Translations under genes and position numbers: made by a program | In this document: positions 17,697 to 26,318 of the stretch, one piece after another | How the letters are laid out: every line of letters starts with the position of its first letter | Position numbering within the stretch: the stretch's first letter is position 1 | The notes under the pieces: generated by a model | What the model was told of the DNA's origin: nothing | Seen by the model: only the letters and a program-made list of their open reading frames with translations | The model's database searches: none | Source of the DNA: Polaromonas sp. | Lineage (GTDB): Bacteria > Pseudomonadota > Gammaproteobacteria > Burkholderiales > Burkholderiaceae_C | Assembly (NCBI RefSeq): GCF_029945895.1 | Contig: NZ_JAQSDL010000008.1 | Location: 24,101 to 88,100, forward strand | Length of the DNA: 64,000 nt | Direction: 5' to 3'

Positions 17697-18566
17697 ATGC
17701 TTTATCCCGAACTTTTCAAACAGCTCGAATCCGTCCGCTGGGACATGGACAAGGACATTCCCTGGGCAAGTTTCGATGCCTCCAGGCTGACCGACGAGCA
17801 GGCGCAGACCATCAAGATGAATGCCATCACCGAGTGGGCGGCGCTGCCGGCCACCGAGATGTTTCTGCGCGACAACAAGGATGACAGCGACTTTTCCGCT
17901 TTCATGTCGATCTGGTTTTTCGAAGAGCAGAAACACTCGCTGGTGCTGATGGAATACCTGCGGCGCTTTCGCCCCGAGCTGGCGCCCACTGAAAAAGAGC
18001 TGCATGAGGTGCGTTTTGAATTCGAACCCGCCCCCGCGCTGGAGACCCTGATGCTGCATTTCTGCGGCGAGATCCGGCTCAACCACTGGTACCGGCGCGC
18101 CAGCGAGTGGCACACCGAGCCGGTGATCAAGCAGATCTACACCCAGCTCAGCCAGGACGAGGCGCGCCACGGCGGGGCTTACCTGCGCTACATGAAACGC
18201 GCCATCAACAACTTCGGCAACGATGCCAAGGCCGCCTTCACCAAGGTCGGCGTGTTGATGGCCAGTGCCCGGCGCACGGCGCAGGCGCTTCACCCGACCA
18301 ACCTGCACGTGAACAAGGCCCTGTTTCCGCGGGACACCATCCAGTCGCGTCTACCCAACCCGGAGTGGCTGGAGCACTGGCTCGACAAGCAGATCGATTT
18401 CGACGCCGTCTGGGAAGGCAAGGTGGTCGAACGCATCCTGCACAACATGAGCCTGCTGATGAACCAGAGCTTCAAGTCCGTGCAGGAGCTCAACCGTTAC
18501 CGCAAGGAACTGAGCAAGGAAATCGCGGCATCGGTCGCCCCAGCACCGGTGGCCACTGGCGCCTGA
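17697..18566 (+). CDS. Ferritin-like diiron protein (acyl-ACP-desaturase-like)
   Basis: A 289-residue helical protein with paired iron-binding motifs: EWAALPATEMF, FFEEQKHS, CGEIRLNHWYRR and SQDEARHGG. This two-Glu/ExxH pattern is that of diiron oxygenases and ferritin-like acyl-ACP desaturases, not of storage ferritin. The ATG at 17697 follows TAAGGAG at good spacing, so the GTG at 17691 is rejected. It starts 203 bp after the CarH-like gene and overlaps the RidA gene by one base. A role in acyl-chain oxidation alongside the lipid array is plausible but unproven. Confidence 0.8.
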   Translation: MLYPELFKQLESVRWDMDKDIPWASFDASRLTDEQAQTIKMNAITEWAALPATEMFLRDNKDDSDFSAFMSIWFFEEQKHSLVLMEYLRRFRPELAPTEKELHEVRFEFEPAPALETLMLHFCGEIRLNHWYRRASEWHTEPVIKQIYTQLSQDEARHGGAYLRYMKRAINNFGNDAKAAFTKVGVLMASARRTAQALHPTNLHVNKALFPRDTIQSRLPNPEWLEHWLDKQIDFDAVWEGKVVERILHNMSLLMNQSFKSVQELNRYRKELSKEIAASVAPAPVATGA

Positions 18567-18916
18567 TGTCCGACATCCGTTGGCCCAGCGCGTCGGGGGG
18601 CCGCAGCCGCGTCGTCGCCCGGGGCGCCCAGGTGTTTGCGGTGGCCAATGCCAGTGATGCCGGGCTGGATTTTTCCGGACAACTGGCGCAGACGCTGGTC
18701 ATGCTTGATGCCCACCTCGGTCACGTCGGCGCGTCCCGCGCCAGCTTGCTCAGCGTGCAGGTCTTCCTGAGCGACCTGGAGCACAAAAAACAGCTCGATG
18801 TTGCCTGGCGCGAATGGATCGGCGAGGACAGCGCCACCTGGCCGCAGCGTGCCGTGGTGGGTGCGCAGCTCGATGGCGGCCTGCTGGTCGAGATGGTGGC
18901 GCTGGCCTTCCGTTAA
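18566..18916 (+). CDS. RidA/YjgF family protein
   Basis: A 116-residue RidA-fold protein. It shows the strand and helix pattern AQVFAVANASDAGLDFSGQL, then TLVMLDAHLGHVGASRASLLS and QVFLSDLEHKKQLDVAWREW, with an N-terminal extension. RidA enzymes hydrolyse reactive enamine/imine intermediates; the catalytic Arg of canonical RidA is not obvious here, so this may belong to a non-canonical subgroup. Start and stop overlap the preceding diiron gene (TGATG), indicating translational coupling with it. The role in that unit is unknown. Confidence 0.85.
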   Translation: MSDIRWPSASGGRSRVVARGAQVFAVANASDAGLDFSGQLAQTLVMLDAHLGHVGASRASLLSVQVFLSDLEHKKQLDVAWREWIGEDSATWPQRAVVGAQLDGGLLVEMVALAFR

Positions 18917-18925
18917 AGTGGCGTG

Positions 18926-19432
18926 ATGCAAGGCGCATCACCCCCACCTCCTTCCCCCATCTTCACCCACAAAATCGTTTCCCGCGGCGAAGCTGCCCGG
19001 CGCGTGGCGGCATTGCCGCAGCCTGTGGTGTTCACCAATGGCGTGTTCGATGTGCTGCACCGTGGCCACGCCACTTACCTGGCCCATGCGCGGGCGCTGG
19101 GAGGCAGCCTGGTGGTGGCGCTCAACACCGACGACTCGGCCCGGCGCCTGGGCAAGGGCCCGGACCGCCCGCTCAACAACGAAGAAGACCGCGCGGTGCT
19201 GATGGCTGCGCTCGAATCGGTGAGCCTGGTCACCTGGTTTGACGAGGACACGCCGCTGGCGCTGATCACCGAACTGCGGCCCGACATCCTGGTCAAGGGC
19301 GGCGACTACGACATGGACAGGCTCGCCGAGACGGCCGTGGTCAAGGCCTATGGCGGCCGCGCGCTGGCGATTCCGTTTGTCGACGGCTACTCGACCACGG
19401 CGCTGGTACAGAAAATTCGCCACGCGTCCTAG
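18926..19432 (+). CDS. rfaE2: D-glycero-beta-D-manno-heptose 1-phosphate adenylyltransferase
   Basis: A 168-residue nucleotidyltransferase that makes ADP-heptose for the LPS inner core. It has the signature VVFTNGVFDVLHRGHATYL with HxGH, and GKGPDRPLNNEEDRA typical of the HldE C-terminal domain. It is a stand-alone version; the kinase half is not in this window. Both GTG at 18923 and ATG at 18926 are possible starts; I list the ATG. It lies 9 bp after RidA. The final part ALVQKIRHAS is normal for the family. Confidence 0.93.
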   Translation: MQGASPPPPSPIFTHKIVSRGEAARRVAALPQPVVFTNGVFDVLHRGHATYLAHARALGGSLVVALNTDDSARRLGKGPDRPLNNEEDRAVLMAALESVSLVTWFDEDTPLALITELRPDILVKGGDYDMDRLAETAVVKAYGGRALAIPFVDGYSTTALVQKIRHAS

Positions 19433-19464
19433 GGCCGGTTGGTCCTGCCCGTGGCAGCGCCATC

Positions 19465-19523
19465 TGCTACCAAATCAGGAGCTGCCTGCGCAGCAGATAC
19501 AAGGGCCTGGGGCCTGAATGACT
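19465..19523 (+). repeat. Family 1 dispersed repeat, copy 4
   Basis: It reads TGCTACCAAATCAGGAGCTG, then CCTGCGCAGC and AAGGGCCTGGGGCC. It lies in the 126-bp gap between the convergent rfaE2 and RND genes. Confidence 0.75.
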
Positions 19524-19558
19524 CCCCCCCAGTCGGTGCTTCTGCAGTCTGCGGCGAC

Positions 19559-22500
19559 TTACGGCGCCGGTTGTGCTTCCCCGGTGCCGGGCACGCTGTC
19601 GGGCCGGCGTCCACGCAAGCGGTCCACCAGGCGCTTAAAGCCTTGACCAAGATCATCCACATAGGTGAACACCGCCGGGATCACCAGCAGGCTCAAAAAG
19701 GTCGAGGTGATCAGACCGCCAATCACCGCGACGGCCATCGGTGAGCGAAAGCTGCTGTCTGCCGAACCCCAGCCCACCGCAATCGGCAGCATGCCGGCGC
19801 CCATCGCAATCGTGGTCATCACAATCGGCCGGGCGCGTTTGTGGCAGGCGTCGAGCAGGGCCTCCAGCCTCGACATCGGTGGCTGGGCCGGCTGGCTGTC
19901 GGTGGCGGCACGGCCGCGCCGCGCTTCAATTGCGTATTCGACCAGCAGGATGGAGTTTTTGGTGGCCACCCCCATCAGCATGATCAGACCGATCAGCGAC
20001 GGCATGGAAAAACTCTTCTGCGCAATCAGCAGCCCGACAAACGCGCCGCCCAGCGACAAGGGCAAGGCGGCCAGAATCGTCACCGGGTGCAGGAAGTTCT
20101 TGAACAGCAGTACCAGCACGATGTAGATGCACAACACGCCGGTCAGCATGGCCAGACCAAAGCTGGCAAACAGCTCGCCCATCACCTCGGCATCACCGAT
20201 GACCACCTGCTTCACGCCGGCCGGCAGGTTGACGATGGCCGGCAGCTTCTGCACCGCTGCCGTCACGTCACCCAGTGCCTGGCCCGACAGCTCGACTTCA
20301 AACTGCACGTTGCGCGACCGGTTGAAGCGGTCAATCACGGCCGGGCCGCCAGCCATCGTGACGCTGGCCACCTGGCCCAGCATGACCGGGCCACCGGGTT
20401 TGTTGCTCGGCACCATCAGCCGCTCCAGCGCGGCCAGGTCGGTCCTGGCGTTGTCGGCCAGGCGCACGACGATCGGGATCTGGCGCTGCGACAGGTTGAG
20501 CTTGGGCAGCGAGGCGTTGTAGTCGCCCACCGTGGCAATCCGCAGGGTCTCGCCAATCGCGGCGCTGGTGACACCCAGGTCGGCCATGCGTGCAAAGTCG
20601 GGCCTTACCGTCACCTCGGGCCGCACCAGCGAGGCGCTGGAGGCCACCGAGCCCAGGCCGGGAATGGTGCGCAGGTCTTTTTCAAGCGCGGCGGCTGCGC
20701 TCGCCAGCGCGACCGGGTCTTCGCCAGTCAGCGCCAGGATGTATTTTTCGCCCGAGCCGCCCAGGCCGACCTTGCTGCGCACGCCGGGCAGCTTCTCCAG
20801 CACCTTGCGGATGTCGTTTTCAATGCCCTGCTTTCGCGGTCGCTCGCCGCGATCGGTCAGCAGGATGGTCAGCGTGGCTTTGCGGGTTTCCGCTGCGCCA
20901 CCGGGGGCAAACGGGTCGGTGCCGGCGGCGCCGCCGCCTATCGTGGTGTACACGCTTTTCACATCGGGCAGCCGGGCAATCAGCCCACGCGCCATTTCGG
21001 CGGCCGCCCGGGTCTCGGCCAGCCGGGTGCCGGGCGGCAACTCCAGATAGACCTGGGTCTGGGAGTTGTCGTCCGGGGGAATAAACCCGGTCGGCAACAG
21101 CGGGATCAGCAGCAGCGAGCCGACAAAAAACGCGCCCGCCGCCAGCCCGGTGACAAAGCGGTGCTGGATGCACCAGCGGCTGGTGCGCATGTACCAGCGC
21201 ATCACCGCGCCGTCTTTTTCAACATGGTTGACGATGGGTTTGAGAATGTAGGCCGCCATCATGGGCGTCAGCATGCGCGCCACCACCAGCGAGGCAAACA
21301 CCGCCAGCGCCGCCGTCCAGCCGAACTGCTTGAAGAACTTGCCCGCAATGCCGCTCATGAAGGCGGTGGGCAGAAACACCGCGATCAGCGTGAAGGTGGT
21401 GGCAATCACCGCTAGGCCAATTTCGTCGGCGGCTTCCATCGCTGCCTGGTAGGGCGTCTTGCCCATGCGCAGGTGGCGCACGATGTTTTCAACCTCGACA
21501 ATCGCATCGTCCACCAGAATGCCGATGACCAGGCTCAGCGCCAGCAGCGTCACCACATTGATCGAGAAGCCCAGGTAGTTCATGCCGATAAACGCCGGAA
21601 TCACCGACAGGGGCAAAGCCACCGCCGAGACAAAGGTGGCGCGCCAGTCGCGCAGAAACAGCCACACCACCAGCACCGCCAGAATGCCGCCCTCGATCAG
21701 CAGCGTCAGTGAGGCGCCGTATTCGTCTTCCACCGGGGTCACGAAGTCAAAGGCCTCGCTGAGCTCGATGTCGGGGCGGTTCAGCTGAAGCTCCTGCAGC
21801 GCGGCGCGCACGCCATGCCCGGCCTCCACCTCGCTGGCGCCCTTGCTGCGCGCGACTTCAAAACCGACCACCGGCACCCCGTTGAGCAAGGCCGCCGAGC
21901 GCTGCTCGGCCACCGTGTCCTGCACGTCCGCCACCTGGTTCAGGCGCACCTTGCGGCCGTCGCCGACCGCCAGCTCGATCAAGCCCAGCTCGGCAGCCGA
22001 CTGCACGGTGGCCAGGGTGCGCACCGGCTGCTCGCCGGTGCCCAGGTCGGTGCGGCCACCGGCGGTGTCAAGCTGCACCTGGTTGAGCTGACGCGAAACC
22101 GTGGCGGCGCTGCCCCCGAGCGCGGCCATCTTGGCCGGGTCCAGCGCAATCCTTACCTCGCGGCTGACGCCGCCGACGCGGGTGATGGCGCCCACACCCG
22201 GCACCGCCAGCAGGCGGCGCGTCAGGGTGTCATCCACAAACCACGACATGGCTTCATCGTCCAGCACCTTGCTGCGTATGGTGTAGGCCAGGACCGGCGA
22301 GGACGCGAGGTTGATCTTGCTGACGATCGGGTCGCGTACATCGGCGGGCAGGTCGGCGCGCACCTGCTGCACCGCCGAGCGCACCTCGTCGAGGGCTTCC
22401 TGGGTGGATTTTTCGAGCCGGAATTCGGCGGTGATGGTGGCCGCACCGTCCTGCACCTTGGTGTAGATGTTTTTCAGGCCCTGCAGCGAGGCGATGGCGT

Positions 22501-22705
22501 TTTCAATCTTGCGCGCCACATCGGTTTCCAGCTGCGCCGGCGAAGCACCGGGCAGGCTGGCACTGACCACGATGTTGGGCACATCCAGGTCAGGGAAATT
22601 CTGCACCTTCATCGACTGGTAGCTCAGCACGCCAGCAAAACACAGCATGACAAAAAACATGATGGCAGGAATCGGGTTGCGGATGCACCAGGCGGAAACG
22701 TTCAT
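19559..22705 (-). CDS. RND efflux transporter (AcrB/HAE1 type)
   Basis: A 1048-residue RND permease with 12 transmembrane helices and two large periplasmic loops. The proton-relay motif is present in TM4 (GILVDDAIVEVENIVRHL), with the paired region FLPTAFMSGIAGKFFKQFG and the TM6-7 stretch. It extrudes hydrophobic or amphipathic compounds via the adaptor and outer-membrane channel encoded upstream. The ATG at 22705 follows GGAGAAAAGC, a strong ribosome site; the longer TTG start at 22720 is rejected. It is the last gene of the TetR-OMF-MFP-RND operon. Substrate cannot be predicted. Confidence 0.95.
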   Translation of the reverse strand: MNVSAWCIRNPIPAIMFFVMLCFAGVLSYQSMKVQNFPDLDVPNIVVSASLPGASPAQLETDVARKIENAIASLQGLKNIYTKVQDGAATITAEFRLEKSTQEALDEVRSAVQQVRADLPADVRDPIVSKINLASSPVLAYTIRSKVLDDEAMSWFVDDTLTRRLLAVPGVGAITRVGGVSREVRIALDPAKMAALGGSAATVSRQLNQVQLDTAGGRTDLGTGEQPVRTLATVQSAAELGLIELAVGDGRKVRLNQVADVQDTVAEQRSAALLNGVPVVGFEVARSKGASEVEAGHGVRAALQELQLNRPDIELSEAFDFVTPVEDEYGASLTLLIEGGILAVLVVWLFLRDWRATFVSAVALPLSVIPAFIGMNYLGFSINVVTLLALSLVIGILVDDAIVEVENIVRHLRMGKTPYQAAMEAADEIGLAVIATTFTLIAVFLPTAFMSGIAGKFFKQFGWTAALAVFASLVVARMLTPMMAAYILKPIVNHVEKDGAVMRWYMRTSRWCIQHRFVTGLAAGAFFVGSLLLIPLLPTGFIPPDDNSQTQVYLELPPGTRLAETRAAAEMARGLIARLPDVKSVYTTIGGGAAGTDPFAPGGAAETRKATLTILLTDRGERPRKQGIENDIRKVLEKLPGVRSKVGLGGSGEKYILALTGEDPVALASAAAALEKDLRTIPGLGSVASSASLVRPEVTVRPDFARMADLGVTSAAIGETLRIATVGDYNASLPKLNLSQRQIPIVVRLADNARTDLAALERLMVPSNKPGGPVMLGQVASVTMAGGPAVIDRFNRSRNVQFEVELSGQALGDVTAAVQKLPAIVNLPAGVKQVVIGDAEVMGELFASFGLAMLTGVLCIYIVLVLLFKNFLHPVTILAALPLSLGGAFVGLLIAQKSFSMPSLIGLIMLMGVATKNSILLVEYAIEARRGRAATDSQPAQPPMSRLEALLDACHKRARPIVMTTIAMGAGMLPIAVGWGSADSSFRSPMAVAVIGGLITSTFLSLLVIPAVFTYVDDLGQGFKRLVDRLRGRRPDSVPGTGEAQPAP

Positions 22706-22720
22706 GCTTTTCTCCGGCAA

Positions 22721-22780
22721 TCTGCTATTTATTTGGTAGCTGCTGGCGCAGTACCGGTCTGGGCTGAGGCCTTGTTTGGC
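22721..22780 (+). repeat. Family 1 dispersed repeat, copy 5, encoding the adaptor C-terminus
   Basis: It reads TGCTATTTATTTGGTAGCTG, then CTGGCGCAGT and GGGCTGAGGCC. On the minus strand it is translated as the last 18 or so residues of the adaptor (ending TGTAPAATK) and runs up to the ribosome site of the RND gene. Confidence 0.75.
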
Positions 22781-23913
22781 TCCGGGGCAGTGGCAGTGGC
22801 AGGAACCGCAGCCAGCTGGACCGTGTCGCCATCGGCCAGAAACGCAGCGCCCACCGCGACATAACGCTCCTCGGGTTTGGCGCCCTGCACAATTTCCACC
22901 GCATCGCCGAGGCGGCGGCCGGTTTGCAGCTTCACCTGCACCACCTTGTTGTCGGGCTCAATCCGCATCGCGTAGCTGAAGCCGTCGCGCAGCACCAGCG
23001 CCTGCTGCGGCAGCGTCAGCGCATTGACAGAGCCCAGCGCAAATTCGCCCTGGGCGTACATCCCGGCTTTGACCCCCGGGTTGCGCGGCAGATCGACATA
23101 GACCAGCGCATTGCGTGTCAGCGGGTCCACCGTGGGTGCCACCATGCGAACCGTGCCCCTGACTTTCTCGCCGCTGGCGGCAGTCACCAGCGCGGTGGCG
23201 CCTGGCTTGATGCGGGTGACTTCGTTGCTGGTGACCTCTGCGCGCCACTCCAGCCGGCCGCCGCGTATCAGGCGAAACAGCTCGGTGCCGCTGCCGACCA
23301 CGGCGCCCACGGTGGCGCTGCGGGCAGAAATCACGCCGCTGTCGGGCGCGACCACCCGTGTGTTGTTGCCGCGCAGTTGCTGGGCGTCGAGCACCGCCTG
23401 GGCGGCGGCCACACGCGCTTTGGCGGTCTGCTCGGCCGTGGTGTACTGGTTGATCTGCTGCGTGCTCAGCGCGCCGGAGTCTTGCAGCGTGCGCGCGCGC
23501 GCGGCGTTGCTGGCGGCATCGAGGGCCGTGGCTTGCGCCTCGACCAGGCTGGCGCGGGCTTGCGCCACATCGGCCTGCACGCTGTCGCCCGAAAACCGGG
23601 CCAGCAGCTGCCCGGCCTGGACCGTGTCGCCGACATTGACCAGCACCTGCGTCAGGCGCAGGCCGCTGGACTCCGAGCCAATCACCGCCTCCTGCCAGGC
23701 GACGATGTTGCCGTTGGCATTGAGCGTGATTGGCAGACTGGTGGGGGTGGGTTGCGCCACCGACACGGTGAGCGCCGGTTTGACGCTGCTTTTGCCCGTG
23801 TTTTTGGCGGTGGCGGCCGGCTCACCCGAGGGCCACAGGAAGTAGGCGGCGACGGCCAGGGCGGCCACGGCGGCGGTGATCAGCAGGGCCGGCTTGAGTC
23901 TGGGATGGTTCAT
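22729..23913 (-). CDS. RND periplasmic adaptor (membrane fusion protein)
   Basis: A 394-residue adaptor with an N-terminal membrane anchor (ALLITAAVAALAVAAYFLW). A lipoyl-like domain follows (NGNIVAWQEAVIGSESSGL, then QVLVNVGDTVQAGQLLARF), with a coiled-coil hairpin rich in Ala/Gln (residues about 110-180) and the barrel domain ending around VKLQTGRRLGDAVEIV. It bridges the RND pump and the outer-membrane channel. The C-terminal Ala/Pro/Lys-rich tail comes from a dispersed repeat. It starts 62 bp after the OMF stop, in the same direction. Confidence 0.93.
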   Translation of the reverse strand: MNHPRLKPALLITAAVAALAVAAYFLWPSGEPAATAKNTGKSSVKPALTVSVAQPTPTSLPITLNANGNIVAWQEAVIGSESSGLRLTQVLVNVGDTVQAGQLLARFSGDSVQADVAQARASLVEAQATALDAASNAARARTLQDSGALSTQQINQYTTAEQTAKARVAAAQAVLDAQQLRGNNTRVVAPDSGVISARSATVGAVVGSGTELFRLIRGGRLEWRAEVTSNEVTRIKPGATALVTAASGEKVRGTVRMVAPTVDPLTRNALVYVDLPRNPGVKAGMYAQGEFALGSVNALTLPQQALVLRDGFSYAMRIEPDNKVVQVKLQTGRRLGDAVEIVQGAKPEERYVAVGAAFLADGDTVQLAAVPATATAPEPNKASAQTGTAPAATK

Positions 23914-23975
23914 GGTGATGGATCAGTCAAACGGGGAAAACAGCACAGGAAAAGGGCGGGGTGCGGGGCTGCGGC

Positions 23976-25472
23976 TTAGGGCGCAGCGGCCGCGGTGGGT
24001 GTTGGGGCGGGCGCGCTGGGAACGCTGGTCCTTGCGGGGCCGTCAAGCGCGGGTGTCCAGCCGCCGCCCATGGCACGGTACAGCGCCACCCAGGCCGCGA
24101 GGCGCTCGCGCTGAAGTGTGATCAGCGCGGTTTCTGCCGAGAGCTGGACGCGCCGGGCGTCTTCCAGCTCCACCAGACTGGCCAGGCCGTTGCGATAGCG
24201 TGCCTCGGTGCCGGTGAAGGAGGAGCGGTAGCCGGCCCTTGCCGTTTGCGCGTCGCCCTCGCGTGCGGCGGTGCTCTGCAGCGTGACCAGGGCTTCCTCG
24301 ACCTCGCGCACGGCTTGCCGCACCCGCGCGCGGTACAGCGCGGCCGCTTCCTCGTAACGCGCCTGCGCCGCATCGACATCGGCCGCGCGGCGGCCCCCGT
24401 CAAACAGCGGCAAGGTCAGGGCCAGCGGCCCGATCGACCAGGTGTCGAGGGTGGTGGTGACGCCGCCGGCGCGAAAACGCGCGCTGCCGACGGAGCCGCT
24501 CAGGCTCAGGCGCGGGTAACGCTCGGCCTGGGCGCTGCCCACGTCGGCGCTGGCGGCCGCGACATCGCGCTCGGCGCTGAACACATCGGGGCGCTGCGCG
24601 AGGGCAGTGGCGGGCACATTTGCTACCAAAAACATAGCTGGCTGCGCTGGCAGATCGGGGGCTTTAGCCTCTTTTTGCCTTATATCGGGCTCGGCCAGGC
24701 CAGTCAGCGCCACCAGTGCCTTCAGGTCGAGCTCGCATTGGGCGCGCTGCTGCGTGGCCCGGCCGCTGGCTTCGGCCGCACTGGCGCGTGCCAGTGCGTC
24801 GGTGGCCGGCGCGGTGAACCCGGCGCCAGTGCTCAGCCCTGACAGGCGCGCCGTTTCGCCGCGCGAGGTGGCGTCCGATTGTGTGACGGCAACCAGCTGG
24901 CGGCAGGTGCGCAGGCTGTAGTACTGGTTGGCGACCTCGGCTGCCACGGACACCCGGGCATCGTGCCATTGCGCCCGGGCGCCGGCCAGGCGTTCGCCGG
25001 CGGCGTCACGGCCGGCCCGCCGGCCCCCGAACACGTCGATTTCCCAGCTCGCCTGCAGGCCGGCCTGCGTGGTGGTGGTGACCGGCGCCGGGCCAGGCCC
25101 GGTGGGCTGCTGTGAGCGGCCCCGGCTGGCACTGGCCGACGCATCGAGCGAGGGCAGCAGGGCCGCGCCGGCGGTCACACGAGCGGCGCGGGCCTGTTCG
25201 ATGCGGGAGCGCGCCGTGGCCACGGTCGGGCTCACCGCCTGGGCGGCGGCGATCAGTTCGACCAGCAGGGGGTCGCCCTGCTGCTGCCACCACTGGCTCA
25301 GATCGGTCAGGGCGCCGTTGTGCGGCAGGCCGGCGCTGCCGGCTTGCGCAGGCAAGGGGGCAAACCATTGCGAGGGGCTGTCGGCAGAAACGGCTGCCGG
25401 GGGGCTTTGCAGTGCGCAGGCACCCAGCAGCAGGGGCGCCAGCGTCAAGGCGATTCGCAGGACAGGATTCAT
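23976..25472 (-). CDS. Outer-membrane efflux lipoprotein (NodT/TolC type)
   Basis: A 498-residue outer-membrane efflux protein with lipobox LLGAC (Cys19). Two TolC-like repeats follow: the first begins LTDLSQWWQQQGDPLLVELI, the second is marked by LAQRPDVFSAERDVAAASAD and an LGSARFRAGG-type stretch. It forms the exit duct for the adjacent RND pump. Residues about 263-285 (RQKEAKAPDLPAQPAMF) are supplied by a family 1 repeat read in frame, at the end of the first half, a loop-like position that tolerates length change. Its ATG overlaps the TetR stop (ATGA), so it is translated with the repressor. Confidence 0.92.
   Translation of the reverse strand: MNPVLRIALTLAPLLLGACALQSPPAAVSADSPSQWFAPLPAQAGSAGLPHNGALTDLSQWWQQQGDPLLVELIAAAQAVSPTVATARSRIEQARAARVTAGAALLPSLDASASASRGRSQQPTGPGPAPVTTTTQAGLQASWEIDVFGGRRAGRDAAGERLAGARAQWHDARVSVAAEVANQYYSLRTCRQLVAVTQSDATSRGETARLSGLSTGAGFTAPATDALARASAAEASGRATQQRAQCELDLKALVALTGLAEPDIRQKEAKAPDLPAQPAMFLVANVPATALAQRPDVFSAERDVAAASADVGSAQAERYPRLSLSGSVGSARFRAGGVTTTLDTWSIGPLALTLPLFDGGRRAADVDAAQARYEEAAALYRARVRQAVREVEEALVTLQSTAAREGDAQTARAGYRSSFTGTEARYRNGLASLVELEDARRVQLSAETALITLQRERLAAWVALYRAMGGGWTPALDGPARTSVPSAPAPTPTAAAAP
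24617..24684 (+). repeat. Family 1 dispersed repeat, copy 6, in frame inside the efflux OMF gene
   Basis: It reads TTTGCTACCAAAAACATAGC, then TGGCTGCGCTGGC and GGGGGCTTTAGCC. It is coding on the opposite strand, adding about 20 residues to the OMF protein between its two repeat halves. Confidence 0.75.
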
Positions 25473-26182
25473 GGCTTGTTCTTCTTGAGGGGGGGCAGGG
25501 TAGCGCGCCGCGTGCGCTCGACCGACACCATGGCTTCCGCGAAGTCCACCATGCGGTCGGCAAACAGGTCGATGGCTTTGGGCGAGGCAATCAGTTGCGG
25601 CCGCACCGCCTGCATCACGTCGTGACTGACATACATCTGCATCGCCAGCCCGGTGATGGAAAAAGCCAGCCGCTGCAGGTCGTCGTCGGCTTTGGGGACA
25701 CCCAGATGACGACACAACACCTCGACCAGCGCCGCATGCGCCGGCTTGATATGGCTGTCCATCTGCTCGGCCCACAGGCCAGTCGGCTCCAGCATTTCAC
25801 GAAAGTGCAGGCGGGTGAACTGGCGCGCCAGTTCGCCCTGTTTGAGCGGCTGCAGAAACCCCGAAACAAAGCCGCCGAGCGCCTCGCGCAGGCTCAGGTG
25901 GGCCGGTTGATAGCGTGAAATATCGTCACACGGCTTGCCCAGTGGCTCGGTGAACACGGCCTTGTACAGCCCCGCCTTGTCGCCGAAGTAGTAGCTGATG
26001 GCTGCAAGGTTCACTCCCGCGGCCTGCGCAATTTCGCGCGTCGATGTCTTGGCAAAGCCTCTTTCGGCGAACAGCCTGAGCGCGGCCAGCAGCAGGTGGG
26101 CGCGGGCCTCGGCACCGTCGGCGCGCTGTTTGCGGGCTTCGTGGCCAGTAGCCGGGGGCCGGACAGGCAGGGAGGGTTTCAT
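25469..26182 (-). CDS. TetR/CecR-type repressor of the efflux operon
   Basis: A 237-residue regulator. The N-terminal TetR helix-turn-helix (GFAKTSTREIAQAAGVNLAA, then ISYYFGDKAGLYKAVF) is followed by a C-terminal domain of the DUF1956/CecR type (FTRLHFREMLEPTGLWAEQM). It probably represses its own promoter and the downstream OMF-MFP-RND genes until a ligand binds. Two palindromes lie upstream of its start at 26201-26220 and 26222-26239. Its stop codon overlaps the OMF start. The effector is unknown. Confidence 0.92.
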   Translation of the reverse strand: MKPSLPVRPPATGHEARKQRADGAEARAHLLLAALRLFAERGFAKTSTREIAQAAGVNLAAISYYFGDKAGLYKAVFTEPLGKPCDDISRYQPAHLSLREALGGFVSGFLQPLKQGELARQFTRLHFREMLEPTGLWAEQMDSHIKPAHAALVEVLCRHLGVPKADDDLQRLAFSITGLAMQMYVSHDVMQAVRPQLIASPKAIDLFADRMVDFAEAMVSVERTRRATLPPLKKNKP

Positions 26183-26200
26183 GCGGATGATTGGACCACA

Positions 26201-26220
26201 TAAATCAAACGATTGATTTA
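26201..26220. promoter_or_regulatory. TetR operator-like palindrome 1
   Basis: Perfect arms TAAATCAA and TTGATTTA around ACGA, 18 bp upstream of the TetR start. The arm length and spacing fit a TetR-family dimer site. Confidence 0.75.
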
Positions 26221-26221
26221 A

Positions 26222-26239
26222 TTAAAACAACTGTTTCAA
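26222..26239. promoter_or_regulatory. TetR operator-like palindrome 2
   Basis: Arms TTAAAACA and TGTTTCAA (one mismatch) around AC, adjacent to palindrome 1. It may be a second, weaker site or overlap the promoter of the efflux operon. Confidence 0.55.
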
Positions 26240-26253
26240 TTTGATGCACGACC

Positions 26254-26288
26254 GGACACTCCCGGAGCCCTGCCCCGGGAGTGCCTGT
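26254..26288. terminator. Hairpin between glnE and the TetR promoter
   Basis: Arms CACTCCCGG and CCGGGAGTG are perfect, with partial outer pairing. It lies about 35 bp beyond the glnE stop on the minus strand. No T-run follows it, so it may be a transcript end signal that needs Rho, or only a structured spacer. Confidence 0.4.
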
Positions 26289-26318
26289 CCGCGGGAAATC
26301 CGCTGTCTGCAGAGACGC

